A stretch of DNA of 64,000 nt from Sphingomonas sp. S1-29 (GTDB lineage Bacteria > Pseudomonadota > Alphaproteobacteria > Sphingomonadales > Sphingomonadaceae), in the NCBI RefSeq assembly GCF_026167545.1, contig NZ_CP110678.1, forward strand, positions 2,651,001 to 2,715,000, read 5' to 3'. Each line of letters starts with the position of its first letter. Within the stretch, counting starts at the first letter, position 1. The notes under the pieces are model-generated. The model was not told the origin of the DNA. It did no database searches and saw nothing but the letters and a program-made list of their open reading frames with translations. Shown here one piece after another: positions 43,383 through 56,618 of this stretch. The translations under genes and the position numbers were made by a program.

Positions 43383-44020
43383 GCCGGCGATCGCCCGGTG
43401 CCCAGATGGACGATCCGCTCGGCACCGCGCTCGATCGCCACCACCGACCCTTGCGGCAGCCCCTCGGCAAACGGCGCGTCGAGCGACGGCGTCGGCGCCA
43501 GCCCGGTCATCAGCCCGCGCAGCACCCGGCTCGAAATGCCGTGGGTGATCACCAGCCGGTCGCCCGAATCGCCCGCGGTATCGCCGAGCCACCCCGCCGA
43601 TCGATCGGCGATGTCGGCATAGCTCTCGCCATCGGGGGCGCAGGTCAGCGCGCCGTTGCTCGAATCAAACACCGGCCCCACCCGCGCGATCAGATCGGCA
43701 TAATAAAGCCCGCCCCAGCTGCCCATGCCGATCTCGATCAGCCGCGCATCGCTGCGCGCGTCGTGCCAGTCGAGCCCCAAAATCTCGGCGATCACCGCCA
43801 GCGTCTGGAGCGCGCGCCCGGTGGGGGAAGCCCACAAGGTCAGCCGTGGCGACGGCCCGAGTTCGGCGAGCAAGGCGCGACCCATCTCCTCGGCCTGCGC
43901 GAAGCCCGCGCGCGTCAGCGGGGTATGCGGGTGATCGCCCTGCAGCCGCCGCGCGGCGTTGAAGACGGTCTCGCCATGGCGGGCGATGAAATCGCGGCCG
44001 GCGCGCGGGATGGTCGACAT
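43379..44020 (-). CDS. Histidine phosphatase family protein
   Basis: 213 residues. The catalytic RHGET motif begins at R14, with the second arginine in SPTGRALQT, the acidic residue in [11 protein letters not shown] and the second histidine in [11 protein letters not shown], all expected for the phosphoglycerate mutase-like fold. The substrate cannot be read from sequence; members include phosphoglycerate mutases, cobalamin phosphatases and small-molecule phosphatases. Overlaps the IalB-like gene by four bases. Confidence 0.88.
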   Translation of the reverse strand: MSTIPRAGRDFIARHGETVFNAARRLQGDHPHTPLTRAGFAQAEEMGRALLAELGPSPRLTLWASPTGRALQTLAVIAEILGLDWHDARSDARLIEIGMGSWGGLYYADLIARVGPVFDSSNGALTCAPDGESYADIADRSAGWLGDTAGDSGDRLVITHGISSRVLRGLMTGLAPTPSLDAPFAEGLPQGSVVAIERGAERIVHLGTGRSPA

Positions 44021-44160
44021 CGCAGCCGTTTCAACCCCCTGTGGCGCAAAAGCAACGGAAAACCTTGTTTATTTTCGGTTCATGCAACTTCGAGGCGCGC
44101 CACCTATTTGAGCATCCCGCCCGACGATTGAACGGGCGTGTTCAGTAATTGGAGATTTGT

Positions 44161-44817
44161 ATGCGTTACGCAATCGCAGCCGCGCTGGTCGCATCGACCG
44201 CGCTCGCAGCACCCGCCTTCGCGCAGGAGGTGAACCCGGTGTTCACCGGTCCGCGCATCGCGGTTCTCGGCGGCTATGACGGCATCCAGCCGGGCAGCAG
44301 CAACGATGCCGACATCGAAGGCATCGACCAGACCGTCGACGGCTTCCTGTACGGCGTCGAAGCCGGCTACGACGTCGCGCTTGGTGGCGCGCTCGTCGGT
44401 GCCGAGGTCGAGCTGACCGATTCGACCGGCAAGGTCGAGACCAACCGCGTCAACCCGAATACCTTCGGCTTCGGTGAAGTCAGCACCGGCCGCGACATCT
44501 ATCTCGGCCTGCGCGCCGGTGTGCTCGCGACGCCCGAGACGCTGATCTATGCCAAGGGCGGCTACACCAATGCCCGGCTGAACCTGCTGGGCAGCGACGG
44601 CACCACCGAGTTCGACGAGAATTTCGAGCTCGACGGCTTCCGCGTCGGTGCGGGCGTCGAGCGCGCGATCGGCACCAACGCCTTCGCCAAGGTCGAATAT
44701 CGCTATTCGAACTATTCGAACGCGAACTTCGAATATGCGAACGGCGCGACCACCAGCGACTTCGACATCGACACCGATCGTCACCAGGTAGTCGCCGGCG
44801 TGGGCATGCGTTTTTAA
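44161..44817 (+). CDS. Small outer-membrane beta-barrel protein
   Basis: 218 residues from the ATG at 44161, with GGAG about eight bases upstream. Sec signal peptide (ALVASTALAAPAFAQ). The mature chain alternates polar and hydrophobic residues, is rich in Gly, Asp and Asn, and ends in the C-terminal F typical of outer-membrane barrels (VAGVGMRF). The pattern matches eight-stranded OmpA/OprF-like or Omp25/31-like barrels. Single gene with its own terminator. Confidence 0.87.
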   Translation: MRYAIAAALVASTALAAPAFAQEVNPVFTGPRIAVLGGYDGIQPGSSNDADIEGIDQTVDGFLYGVEAGYDVALGGALVGAEVELTDSTGKVETNRVNPNTFGFGEVSTGRDIYLGLRAGVLATPETLIYAKGGYTNARLNLLGSDGTTEFDENFELDGFRVGAGVERAIGTNAFAKVEYRYSNYSNANFEYANGATTSDFDIDTDRHQVVAGVGMRF

Positions 44818-44855
44818 CGCCTGCTTAACCATCGACCCATAATCGGGACGGCAGG

Positions 44856-44885
44856 GGGCCGGGGCAGCTTGCTCCGGCCCTTTTT
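44856..44885 (+). terminator. Intrinsic terminator after the beta-barrel gene
   Basis: gggccgg stem pairing with ccggccc around an 11-base loop, followed directly by TTTTT. About 40 bases after the stop codon. Confidence 0.88.
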
Positions 44886-44978
44886 CGCGTTAGAGATACC
44901 AGCCGACCAATTGTCGCGCGGCGGTCGGGCGCGAGGGATTAATCGGTTTTGGGACGTTGGTCCCGGGGGTTGGATACG

Positions 44979-46106
44979 ATGAAGGCGACGATCGAACGCG
45001 CAACCTTGTTGAAGGGGCTCAGCCACGTCCAGTCGGTGGTCGAGCGGCGCAATACCATTCCGATCCTGTCGAACGTGCTGCTCGATGCGCAGGCCGGGGG
45101 CACGCTGCGGCTGATGGCAACCGACCTCGACCTGCAGATCGACGAGACGATCGCTGCCGCGGTCGACCAGCCGGGCGCGACCACGGTGTCGGCGCACACG
45201 CTGTTCGATATCGCACGCAAGCTTCCCGAGGGATCGCAGGTCGAGATTTCGGCGGCCGAAGGACGGATGACGATCGTCGCGGGGCGCGCGCGCTTCACGC
45301 TGGCAACGTTGCCGCGCGACGATTTCCCGGTGATCGCCGAGGGCGAGCTGCCGACGGTGTTCGAGCTGCCCGCCGATACGCTCAAGGCGATCATCGACAA
45401 GACGCGCTTCGCAATCTCGACCGAAGAGACGCGCTATTATCTCAACGGCATCTTCCTGCACGTCGCCGATGAAGGCGGTCCCGGTGGCGCGCAGCCGGTG
45501 CTCAAGGCGGCGGCGACCGACGGCCACCGGCTGGCGCGCGTCACCGTGCCGCGGCCCGACGGCGCCGAGGCGATGCCCGACGTGATCGTGCCGCGCAAAT
45601 GCGTCGCCGAGCTGCGCAAGCTGCTCGACGAGGTCGACGGATCGGTCGGGGTGTCGCTGAGCCCGTCGAAGATCCGCTTCGACCTGGGACAGGCGATCCT
45701 GACTTCGAAGCTGATCGACGGCACCTTCCCCGATTATTCGCGGGTGATCCCGGTCGCTAACGACAAGTTGCTCAAGCTCGACCCGCGCAGCTTCATGCAG
45801 GGGGTCGATCGCGTCTCGACGATCGCGACCGAAAAGACCCGCGCGGTGAAGATGGCGGTCGATCGCGACAAGATCACCTTGTCGGTCACCAGCCCCGAAA
45901 ACGGCACTGCTGCCGAAGAAGTGCCGGGCGATTACGCATCGATGCCGTTCGAGATCGGCTTCAACAGCCGCTATCTGATGGACATCCTCAACCAGATCGA
46001 AGGCGATATGGTCGAGGTCCATCTGGCCGACGCCGCCGCCCCGACGCTGATCCGCGAGAACGATCAGTCGCAGGCGCTGTACGTGCTGATGCCGATGCGC
46101 GTGTGA
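44979..46106 (+). CDS. dnaN: DnaN, DNA polymerase III beta sliding clamp
   Basis: 375 residues from the ATG at 44979 (MKATIERATLLKGLSHVQSV). The three-domain clamp is intact, with RNTIPILSNVLLDAQ, TRYYLNGIFLHV, DGHRLARVTVP, IDGTFPDYSRVIPV and the C-terminal ALYVLMPMRV that forms the partner-binding pocket. It holds the replicative polymerase on DNA. recF and gyrB follow within 6 kb, the usual set near an origin, but dnaA is not in the window. Confidence 0.97.
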   Translation: MKATIERATLLKGLSHVQSVVERRNTIPILSNVLLDAQAGGTLRLMATDLDLQIDETIAAAVDQPGATTVSAHTLFDIARKLPEGSQVEISAAEGRMTIVAGRARFTLATLPRDDFPVIAEGELPTVFELPADTLKAIIDKTRFAISTEETRYYLNGIFLHVADEGGPGGAQPVLKAAATDGHRLARVTVPRPDGAEAMPDVIVPRKCVAELRKLLDEVDGSVGVSLSPSKIRFDLGQAILTSKLIDGTFPDYSRVIPVANDKLLKLDPRSFMQGVDRVSTIATEKTRAVKMAVDRDKITLSVTSPENGTAAEEVPGDYASMPFEIGFNSRYLMDILNQIEGDMVEVHLADAAAPTLIRENDQSQALYVLMPMRV

Positions 46107-46113
46107 GGTGGCA

Positions 46114-46143
46114 CGCCGGTGCGACCGATCGGTCGCACCGGCG
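46114..46143. terminator. Perfect 30-base palindrome between convergent dnaN and a lipoprotein gene
   Basis: The stretch is its own reverse complement over 30 bases (starts cgccggtgcgaccga), giving a 13-15 bp hairpin. It begins eight bases after the dnaN stop and ends six bases before the stop of the convergent gene. There is no T tract on either strand, so a bidirectional terminator is likely but not certain; a protein-binding site is the alternative. Confidence 0.6.
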
Positions 46144-46149
46144 CAGCGC

Positions 46150-46494
46150 TTACTTCGCCAGTACTGCGCTCGATTGTGCCTGGCCGGCGTCGCGGACCGC
46201 CTTGGCGTGCGCGTCGGCCTGTTGCTCGATCAGTTCGGCCTGCTTCTTGAGCGCGTCGGCCTGGACCTGAAGCCGCTGGGCGTCGAAGCTCTGCGACGTG
46301 CCGGCCTGGTTCTCGAGCGCGGCGGCCTGCGCCTCCATCTGCGCCGAGCGGTCGCGCGCTTCGGCTTCGATCGCGTCGCCGCGCTTGTCGGCTTCCTCGC
46401 GAATCTGTTCGGCCTGCTGCTCCTGCGGGGTTTGCGGGGCGCACGCCGTGGTGAGGCCGAGCGGCAGCAGGGCAAGCGCGTAACGGATCGACAT
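46150..46494 (-). CDS. Small coiled-coil lipoprotein, function unknown
   Basis: 114 residues from the ATG at 46494; a start four codons earlier has a poorer ribosome site. The N-terminus is a lipoprotein signal with lipobox LTTAC. The remainder is Gln/Ala/Glu/Lys-rich with heptad-like spacing (QAEQIREEADKRGDAIEAEA; QADALKKQAELIEQQADAHA), hence a long helix or coiled coil. I do not recognise a named family. Encoded on the opposite strand between dnaN and recF. Confidence 0.75.
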   Translation of the reverse strand: MSIRYALALLPLGLTTACAPQTPQEQQAEQIREEADKRGDAIEAEARDRSAQMEAQAAALENQAGTSQSFDAQRLQVQADALKKQAELIEQQADAHAKAVRDAGQAQSSAVLAK

Positions 46495-46607
46495 AGCTAA
46501 TTCCATCTTCGTTCAGGTCGCATCAACACCGGTTGGCGGCGAAGGTTGCGTGTCCGTTCCAACCTATCGTTTCCGTCGCGCCGGGCAAGGCGCTAACACG
46601 GACCGAG

Positions 46608-47672
46608 ATGCTCACCCGCCTGGCCCTTACCGACTTCCGCAACCACGCAAATGCGACGCTGAACCCGGGGGCGGGGTTCGTGGTGCTGACCGGCGAAAAC
46701 GGCGCGGGCAAGACCAATGTGCTCGAAGCGGTGTCGCTGCTAGCGCCGGGCAAGGGACTGCGCCGCGCGGGATTCGCCGAGATGCACCGGCAGGGCGGGG
46801 CGGGGGGCTTCGGCGTCGCGGCGACGCTTGCCGGCGAGGTCGAGCTCGGCACCGGGGTGCAGGCGGGCGCGCCCGAGCGCCGCGTGGTGCGCGTCAACGG
46901 TGCGGCGGCCTCCGCGAATGCGCTGGCCGAATGGCTGACGGTGCTGTGGCTGACCCCGGCGATGGACCGGCTGTTCGTCGAGCCCGCGAGCGAGCGGCGG
47001 CGCTTCCTCGACCGGCTGACCTTGGCGCTGGTGCCGGGCCATGCCGGCAACGCCACCCGCTACGAAGCCGCGATGCGCCAGCGCAACCGGCTGCTCGGCG
47101 AAGAGGGGCGGCCCGATGCCGAATGGCTGCGCGCGCTCGAGGCGCAGATGGTCGAGCATGGCGTCGCGCTCGATGCCGCCCGGCGGACGACGGTGGCGGC
47201 GCTGGGCGAGCGGCTGGCGAGCGAGGCGGCGGGGCCGTTCGCGCGCGCCGGGCTGACGCTCGAGGGTTGGAGCGGCGACGCTTCGTCGCTGCTGCGTGCG
47301 CTCGCCGAGGGGCGCGCGCGCGACGCCGCGGCGGGGCGTACGCTGATCGGGCCGCATCGCGCCGATTTGGTCGTGACGCATCTCGACAAGCAACAGGCGG
47401 CCGCCCTGTGTTCGACCGGCGAGCAGAAGGCGCTGCTGCTGGGGATCGTGCTGGGGCATGGCGATCTGGTCGCGGCGCGTACCGGTCGTGCGCCGGTGCT
47501 GTTGCTCGACGAGGTGGCGGCGCATCTCGATCCGCTGCGCCGCGCGGCGCTGTTCGACCGGCTCGCGGACAAGGGGCAGGTGTGGATGACGGGGACCGAA
47601 GCCGCGTTGTTCGAGGCGGTGGGCAGCGCCACCCGCTATCATGTCACCGGCGGAACGATCGCGCCCGATTGA
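46608..47672 (+). CDS. recF: RecF, recombination/repair mediator ATPase
   Basis: 354 residues from the ATG at 46608 ([18 protein letters not shown]). Walker A GENGAGKT near residue 28, the RecF block [19 protein letters not shown]-type signature region [17 protein letters not shown] and Walker [17 protein letters not shown]. RecF loads RecA at gaps with RecO and RecR. It follows dnaN after an opposite-strand lipoprotein gene. Confidence 0.95.
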   Translation: MLTRLALTDFRNHANATLNPGAGFVVLTGENGAGKTNVLEAVSLLAPGKGLRRAGFAEMHRQGGAGGFGVAATLAGEVELGTGVQAGAPERRVVRVNGAAASANALAEWLTVLWLTPAMDRLFVEPASERRRFLDRLTLALVPGHAGNATRYEAAMRQRNRLLGEEGRPDAEWLRALEAQMVEHGVALDAARRTTVAALGERLASEAAGPFARAGLTLEGWSGDASSLLRALAEGRARDAAAGRTLIGPHRADLVVTHLDKQQAAALCSTGEQKALLLGIVLGHGDLVAARTGRAPVLLLDEVAAHLDPLRRAALFDRLADKGQVWMTGTEAALFEAVGSATRYHVTGGTIAPD

Positions 47673-47855
47673 CTTTTCCGCCAAGTTCGCCATATGCCGC
47701 AGTGCAGCGACGCTTTCAAACAGCAGCGTGATTGGTCCCTCCAGACCGGCTCGGCGTCGCACCACCGGCTTCCCATTTCACGCGGGGCGTCATTTTTGAC
47801 CCCGCCGTCCGTGCGCCCATGCGCGTGCCACCGGCATCCATACGACAGGATTCCC

Positions 47856-51848
<3,993 letters not shown>

Positions 51849-51911
51849 CCTTTTCTTTCCCGCCGCCCTGGTTAGCCCTGACAACAGGCAAGGGCGGTTA
51901 GGGGAACAAGG

Positions 51912-52322
51912 TTGCATTTCACGAAACGCTCGATCGCAGCCGCGGGTTCCGTCGTGCTGATGCTGACCGCGACCCCGGCCTTTGCCGAGGACGCCGCCAA
52001 GCCCGAAAGTCATTCGGTGATCGAGAAGGTTGGTGAAGGCCTGGCCAGCTTCTTCGGGCGCGAGATCGCGGGCAACCGCACCGCCAGCGGCGAGAAATGC
52101 GACCCCGAACTGATGACCGCCGCGCACCGGACCTTGCCCTTCGGCAGCCTGGTGCGGGTGACCGATGCGCTGTCGGGGAACAGCGTGATCGTCCGAATCA
52201 ACGACCGCGGCCCCTTCGTGAAGACCCGCGCGATCGACCTGTCGAAGGCGGCGGCGCGCGAGCTGGGGATCATCGGGCGCGGGACCGCGAAGGTGGTGTT
52301 GAGCTTGGTGGCTGCGAAGTAG
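51912..52322 (+). CDS. RlpA-like septal ring lytic transglycosylase family protein
   Basis: 136 residues from a TTG at 51912 with GGGGAAC upstream; no ATG gives the signal peptide. Sec signal (VVLMLTATPAFAE). The double-psi beta-barrel domain is present: GNRTASGEKCDPELMTAAHR, LPFGSLVRVTD, VIVRINDRGPFVKTRAIDLS. RlpA proteins bind or cut denuded glycan strands at division sites. There is no lipobox and no SPOR domain, so this is a minimal soluble member. Gene unit just after gyrB, 63 bases away. Confidence 0.88.
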   Translation: MHFTKRSIAAAGSVVLMLTATPAFAEDAAKPESHSVIEKVGEGLASFFGREIAGNRTASGEKCDPELMTAAHRTLPFGSLVRVTDALSGNSVIVRINDRGPFVKTRAIDLSKAAARELGIIGRGTAKVVLSLVAAK

Positions 52323-52337
52323 GTTAAAGCAGGCTCG

Positions 52338-53207
52338 TTAGCTTGGAACGAGCGTGGCTAAAGCTGGAATAAATGGCATCAGCGCTACGTGGTCAGCGGC
52401 GATGGAAACGAACTTGCCATATGCTGCCGCGAACCTTGACGGGGTGCATTCTGCATCCCGCATCTCGGCCATAATTGTTTTAACCGCATCTCGCGTTTCA
52501 TTATTTAAATCATTTGCAACGCGATCAACCTCGTCAAAGACGCTTTTTGCGTTTTTGAAATTGGTAGAGTTATCCGAAGAGCCTTGATTAACCCGATTCT
52601 GGACGCCGCTGATGTTTCCAGCGTGCAGATTTCCGTGAAAATTTTCGATTGAGATAGAGGCGGATTGTGCGCGCAGTTGCTCTTGCTCCGTGAACCTAAC
52701 CCCTTGGCCAGCGATCCCTTTTTCTTCAAGTTCAAGCGCCCAATTCAAAACGAGCGTGCGGACATGGTCTAGTATAGCTACAAGCGCTGTTTGCTGAATT
52801 TGTGTGTGCACTTCTGTCCAGCCCGGATTGCCTTTTAATATCTCGGCTTGGACTTGCAGGTCGATATCAAGGCTCAGATTACCGCTCGGGTCTTGTGCAA
52901 TGATATGTTCGAGAGCGCTAACCGAATCCGCTACCTGCCGCGTTGCGAGTGCTTCGATAATTTTCGGGTTTCCTCCGGGGGAACGCCACCCGTGCCAAGG
53001 GCTAAACACCATCACGCGGCCTTTGACGTGACGATAGGGAGGGTAATCAGCAATATCCTGACCGTATCCCTGCAATTCGGCATCTATCCAGTCAACGGTG
53101 CCCTGTAAACTTAACTTGCTTGCAATCAATTTTGCCTTTCTCAGAAGCGTACTCAAAGGAACGCTTTGATCAATTGCTTCTGCTTGCAGTTGTTCGACTA
53201 AGTTCAT
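52338..53207 (-). CDS. AbiTii-type protein, putative abortive-infection/phage-defence gene
   Basis: 289 residues from an ATG with a strong GAGGT ribosome site. The N-terminal part (LVEQLQAEAIDQSVPLSTLL, RKAKLIASKLSLQGTVDWID, AELQGYG) matches what I know of the AbiTii domain, linked to abortive infection. A linker with GNLHAGNISGVQNRVNQGSS follows and the C-terminus is helical. No catalytic motif is recognised. Base composition is far AT-richer than the flanks (about 45-50% G+C by eye, against about two-thirds), with TTA and AAA codons rare elsewhere, a sign of horizontal transfer. No integrase or partner gene is adjacent. Confidence 0.72.
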   Translation of the reverse strand: MNLVEQLQAEAIDQSVPLSTLLRKAKLIASKLSLQGTVDWIDAELQGYGQDIADYPPYRHVKGRVMVFSPWHGWRSPGGNPKIIEALATRQVADSVSALEHIIAQDPSGNLSLDIDLQVQAEILKGNPGWTEVHTQIQQTALVAILDHVRTLVLNWALELEEKGIAGQGVRFTEQEQLRAQSASISIENFHGNLHAGNISGVQNRVNQGSSDNSTNFKNAKSVFDEVDRVANDLNNETRDAVKTIMAEMRDAECTPSRFAAAYGKFVSIAADHVALMPFIPALATLVPS

Positions 53208-53313
53208 CAGTTGACCTCTAGGACGGGCCGCTATTCCGGTCTCCGTGGCCGGTACGATAAGGTTTCACCAAGTGTCGTTTAGTAAAGAGCAGAGTACCTA
53301 AATAGGTAGCACG

Positions 53314-54060
53314 CTACCCCCGCGCCTTCACCGCATACAACGCAATCGCCGCCGCGTTCGACACGTTCAAGCTCTCGACCAGCGGGTTGATTGGCAGGCG
53401 GGCGATCGCGTCGCAATGCGCCTGGGTGTTCTGGCGCATTCCTTCGCCCTCGGCCCCCAGCACCAGCGCGACGCGGTTCGCGCCCAGCGCTTCGTCGAGC
53501 GTCGTCTCGGTTGCGCCCGACAGGCCGATCCGCCAATAGCCCGCCTCGGCAATCTCCTCGAGCGCGCGCGACAGGTTCACCACGCGGACCCAGGGCACCA
53601 GCTCTAGCGCGCCCGAGGCGGCGCGGGCCAGCGCCCCGCTTTCGGGGGCCGAATGGCGATCCTGGGTGACGATGCACAAGGCGTCGAACGCCGCCGCCGA
53701 ACGCAGGATCGCGCCGACATTGTGCGGATCGGTGACCTGATCGAGCACCAGGATCGGCTGCTTGCTGTCGGCGCCCGCCTCTAGCACGTCGGACAGCCAC
53801 AGATCGTCGAGCGGATCGACTTCGGCGACCAGCCCCTGGTGCGGCGCGTCGCCGGGGACGAGCTTACCCAGGTCGGCGACGTCGGCGAAGGTGATCGGCA
53901 CCACCGGGGGAATGTCGAGCCCCGCCAGCGCCTCGCGCGTCGCCCACAGCTTGCGCACGGTGCGGTCGGGGTTGGCCAGCGCGGCGGTGACCGGGTGACG
54001 CCCCCAGAAACGGGGGCGGCCGGCGGGGGCTTGGCTTGGTCGGTGTCCTTTGCGGGCCAT
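53314..54060 (-). CDS. rlmB: RlmB-type 23S rRNA 2'-O-ribose methyltransferase (TrmH/SpoU family)
   Basis: 248 residues from the ATG at 54060. The substrate-binding N-terminal domain begins FWGRHPVTAALANPDR; the SPOUT catalytic part has VLDQVTDPHNVGAILRSAAA, LVLGAEGEGMRQNTQAHCD and LPINPLVESLNVSNAAAIAL, motifs 1-3 of the family. RlmB methylates G2251. The exact nucleotide is assigned by family resemblance. It lies directly after the M28 peptidase gene with a three-base gap. Confidence 0.88.
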   Translation of the reverse strand: MARKGHRPSQAPAGRPRFWGRHPVTAALANPDRTVRKLWATREALAGLDIPPVVPITFADVADLGKLVPGDAPHQGLVAEVDPLDDLWLSDVLEAGADSKQPILVLDQVTDPHNVGAILRSAAAFDALCIVTQDRHSAPESGALARAASGALELVPWVRVVNLSRALEEIAEAGYWRIGLSGATETTLDEALGANRVALVLGAEGEGMRQNTQAHCDAIARLPINPLVESLNVSNAAAIALYAVKARG

Positions 54061-54062
54061 GA

Positions 54063-55682
54063 TTACTCTGCGTTGGGGTCGGGGGTGGCGAACGGATCGG
54101 TGACGACCGGCTGGTTCGGGATCGGATTGCGCGGCAGCGGCGTGTCGGCATTGGCGGCCTGCAACAGCATCCACGCCAGCACCATCGCCCCCTGCCGCAT
54201 GTCGGCTGCCTTCAGGTGATCGAAGGTATCGGCGCCTGAATGGTGCGTGATCGAGCTATAGTCCAGCGGATCCTGGATGAACTGGAAGGCGGGCAGGCCG
54301 ATCGCCGCCATGAACTGGTGATCGGTGCCGCCGGTGCGGCCGAACACGACGCTGCCCGAGCCCATCGGCGCGAAGGGCGAGAGCCATTCGCGCAGGATCG
54401 GCACCGCGGCGGCGTTGTTCTCGGCATGGATGCCGCGCAGCTTGCCCGATCCGTTGTCGATGTTGAAATAGGCGGCAAGGTCGCGATAGCCGGGCAGCGG
54501 GGTGACCGGATAGCGCGTGGTCTGGTTGTAATAATTCTGCGTGCTGTTTTCGGGTGTCGCCGGGGCGGGGCGGCGCGCCAGATAGCGCTCGATATAGTTG
54601 ATGCTGCCGTACAGCGCCTGCTCCTCGCCGTTCCAAAGCGCGAAGCGGATCGTGCGCTTGGGGCGGACGCCCATCGCCTTGAGGATGCGCGCGGCCTCCA
54701 TCACCATGGCCGAGCCTGCGGCATTGTCGGTCGCGCCGTCGCCCGCGGCCCAGCTGTCGTAATGCGCGCCCGCCATGACATAGCCGGCGCGCGGGTCGGT
54801 GCCGGGCAGGTCGGCGAGGATGTTGTACGCCTGCGTATCGCTGTCGTCATAGGCGACGTCGCTCATGATCTCGAGCGTGGGGGCGGGCCCCATCGTCGCG
54901 AGGCGCGCTAGGCGGCGATAATCCTCGGCGGCGATCTGGACGCCGGGCAGCGAGGGGCTGGCGCCCGCCTTGTGCATATAGCCTTCGCCATGCAGCAGCT
55001 TGTTGTCGCGATACGACATGGTGGCGAAGCCGACCGCGCCCTCGGCCTTCAGGAAGGCGTCGAGCTCTTCCTCGAAGGTGGCGGCGGCGTTGCGGCGGGC
55101 TTGCGCTGCCGGGTCGTAACTGGGCTCGCGATAGCTGTCGAGCTTGGCGATATCGTCGCCGGTCAGCCGCTTGAAGCCGGGTTCGGTGGCGTCCTCGACC
55201 TTGCCGGGGGCGGAGACGAGGACGATCTTGCCCGCCAGCTTGCCGCGCCACGCGGCGAAGTGGCGGCTCTTGCTCATCGGCGCGACGATGATCGGCGCCG
55301 AGAGCGTGCCGTTGGTGGGCGGGGTCCAGGCGATCGGGATCGCGGTGAGCTGGATCGGGCGCGGGGTGACCATCCGCACGCTCGATGCGTTGATCGACCA
55401 GCCGCGACCGAAGTCGAAGCCTTCCTTGCGGACGTTCGACAGGCCGAAATCGCGGAACTTGGCGAGCGCCCAGGCCTCGGCAGTGCGCATCTGCGGCGAG
55501 TTGGTCAGGCGCGGGCCGATCACGTCGGTCATGTGCTGCGCCAGCACCATCACCTGGCTGCGATTGGTGCCTTCGTCGACCACGCGCGCGAATTCGGGGG
55601 CGGGCGGCGGCGCGTTCTGCGCTCCCGCGGCGATCGGGGTGGCGACCAGTGCGGCGGTGGCGAGCAGGTGGATCAGGCGCAT
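54063..55682 (-). CDS. Secreted M28-family metallopeptidase
   Basis: 539 residues with a Sec signal peptide (LLATAALVATPIAAGAQ). A PA-type insert (about residues 130-255) precedes the M28 zinc domain: GAHYDSWAAGDGATDNAAGS (first metal ligands), RFALWNGEEQALYGS (catalytic Glu pair) and a distal H in SSITHHSGADTFDHL. This fits bacterial aminopeptidase/carboxypeptidase Q-like enzymes that digest peptides in the periplasm or outside. Starts at an ATG close to the tRNA-Tyr promoter region. Confidence 0.92.
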   Translation of the reverse strand: MRLIHLLATAALVATPIAAGAQNAPPPAPEFARVVDEGTNRSQVMVLAQHMTDVIGPRLTNSPQMRTAEAWALAKFRDFGLSNVRKEGFDFGRGWSINASSVRMVTPRPIQLTAIPIAWTPPTNGTLSAPIIVAPMSKSRHFAAWRGKLAGKIVLVSAPGKVEDATEPGFKRLTGDDIAKLDSYREPSYDPAAQARRNAAATFEEELDAFLKAEGAVGFATMSYRDNKLLHGEGYMHKAGASPSLPGVQIAAEDYRRLARLATMGPAPTLEIMSDVAYDDSDTQAYNILADLPGTDPRAGYVMAGAHYDSWAAGDGATDNAAGSAMVMEAARILKAMGVRPKRTIRFALWNGEEQALYGSINYIERYLARRPAPATPENSTQNYYNQTTRYPVTPLPGYRDLAAYFNIDNGSGKLRGIHAENNAAAVPILREWLSPFAPMGSGSVVFGRTGGTDHQFMAAIGLPAFQFIQDPLDYSSITHHSGADTFDHLKAADMRQGAMVLAWMLLQAANADTPLPRNPIPNQPVVTDPFATPDPNAE

Positions 55683-55815
55683 CTAGGCGTGGTTTCCTCG
55701 GGGCAAACTAGGCAAGCCGCGACGCTATTCGCCCCGCGACATGCGCGCAAGCCGTTGACAGCCCGCGGGCGCTTGGGCATTGGCGCTCGCTCGCTGCAGA
55801 GCAGCGGCCTGTGTG

Positions 55816-55901
55816 GACAGGTGGCCGAGTGGTTAAAGGCAGCAGACTGTAAATCTGCCCGTGCAAGCGTACGCTGGTTCGAATCCAGCCCTGTCCACCA
55901 C
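55816..55901 (+). tRNA. tRNA-Tyr (anticodon GUA)
   Basis: The 86-base cloverleaf has a 7-bp acceptor ggacagg/cctgtcc, a D arm gcc-ggc, an anticodon stem gcaga/tctgc with loop ctGTAaa, a long variable arm, a T stem gctgg/ccagc with ttcgaat, and an encoded ACCA end. The long variable arm and GUA anticodon identify tyrosine tRNA. Confidence 0.97.
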
Positions 55902-55922
55902 CCTTTGCAGGGGAAGCCTTCG

Positions 55923-56444
55923 ATGAGCGACCCGCTAGCCATTCGCCCCGCCACCGCTGACGACATCCCTGTGCTCCACGCGCTGATCGAAAGCGCCTAT
56001 CGCGGCGACAGCGCGCGCAGTGGGTGGACGCACGAGGCCGATCTGCTGGACGGCCAGCGCACCGATCGCGCGGCGCTGGCCGACATCCTCGCCGATCCCG
56101 ACCAGCTGCTGCTGATGCGCCACGATGCCGCGGGCTGCGTCTCGGTGACGCGGCGCGCGGGGGGCATCGGCTATCTGGGGCTGCTGACGGTGCGGCCCGA
56201 TCTGCAGGCGGAGGGGATCGGCCGCGCGCTGCTGGCCGCCGCCGAGCGCGCCGCGGTCGCGCATTTCGGGACGTTGGTAGTCGAAATGACGGTGATCGCG
56301 CAGCGGCCCGAGCTGATCGCCTGGTACGAACGCCGCGGCTATGCGCTGACCGGCGAGACGCGGCCCTTCCCGCTCGACGACGCGCGCTTCGGCCTGCCGC
56401 GGACGCGCGAGCTGGCTTTCGTGGTACTCGAAAAGCGGATGTGA
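55923..56444 (+). CDS. GNAT family N-acetyltransferase
   Basis: 173 residues from the ATG at 55923, 21 bases after the tRNA-Tyr. The acetyl-CoA-binding motif is IGYLGLLTVRPDLQAEGIGR with ALLAAAERAA, and the typical late beta-strand region MTVIAQRPELIAWYERRGYA follows. The target (amino acid, amine or protein) cannot be read from sequence. It could share readthrough from the tRNA promoter. Confidence 0.88.
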   Translation: MSDPLAIRPATADDIPVLHALIESAYRGDSARSGWTHEADLLDGQRTDRAALADILADPDQLLLMRHDAAGCVSVTRRAGGIGYLGLLTVRPDLQAEGIGRALLAAAERAAVAHFGTLVVEMTVIAQRPELIAWYERRGYALTGETRPFPLDDARFGLPRTRELAFVVLEKRM

Positions 56445-56449
56445 AAGGC

Positions 56450-56523
56450 TGGAGCGGGTAGCGGGAATCGAACCCGCGTATTCAGCTTGGAAGGCTGCTG
56501 TACTACCATTGTACTATACCCGC
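56450..56523 (-). tRNA. tRNA-Gly (anticodon UCC)
   Basis: A 74-base cloverleaf on the minus strand has acceptor gcgggta/tacccgc, anticodon loop ctTCCaa with stem cagcc/agctg-type pairing, T arm gcggg-ttcgatt-cccgc and an encoded CCA end after U73. The UCC anticodon gives glycine. Confidence 0.95.
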
Positions 56524-56618
56524 GCTGGGGGACCGATTAGCGCCGGCGGCGCTGCTGCGCAAGACGGCTGCGGCGGCACTGGCGTTCGCGCGGCCGCTCG
56601 CATAGATACCGCCGCCTC

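Noticed and set aside
53305..53318. Small hairpin ggtagc-ac-gctacc before the end of rlmB
   Set aside because: It overlaps the rlmB stop and has no T tract; too short and without context to call a terminator or attachment site.
54972..56444. 490-codon reading through tRNA-Tyr into the acetyltransferase
   Set aside because: It runs through the tRNA gene and antisense to the M28 peptidase; only the part from 55923 is a GNAT protein.
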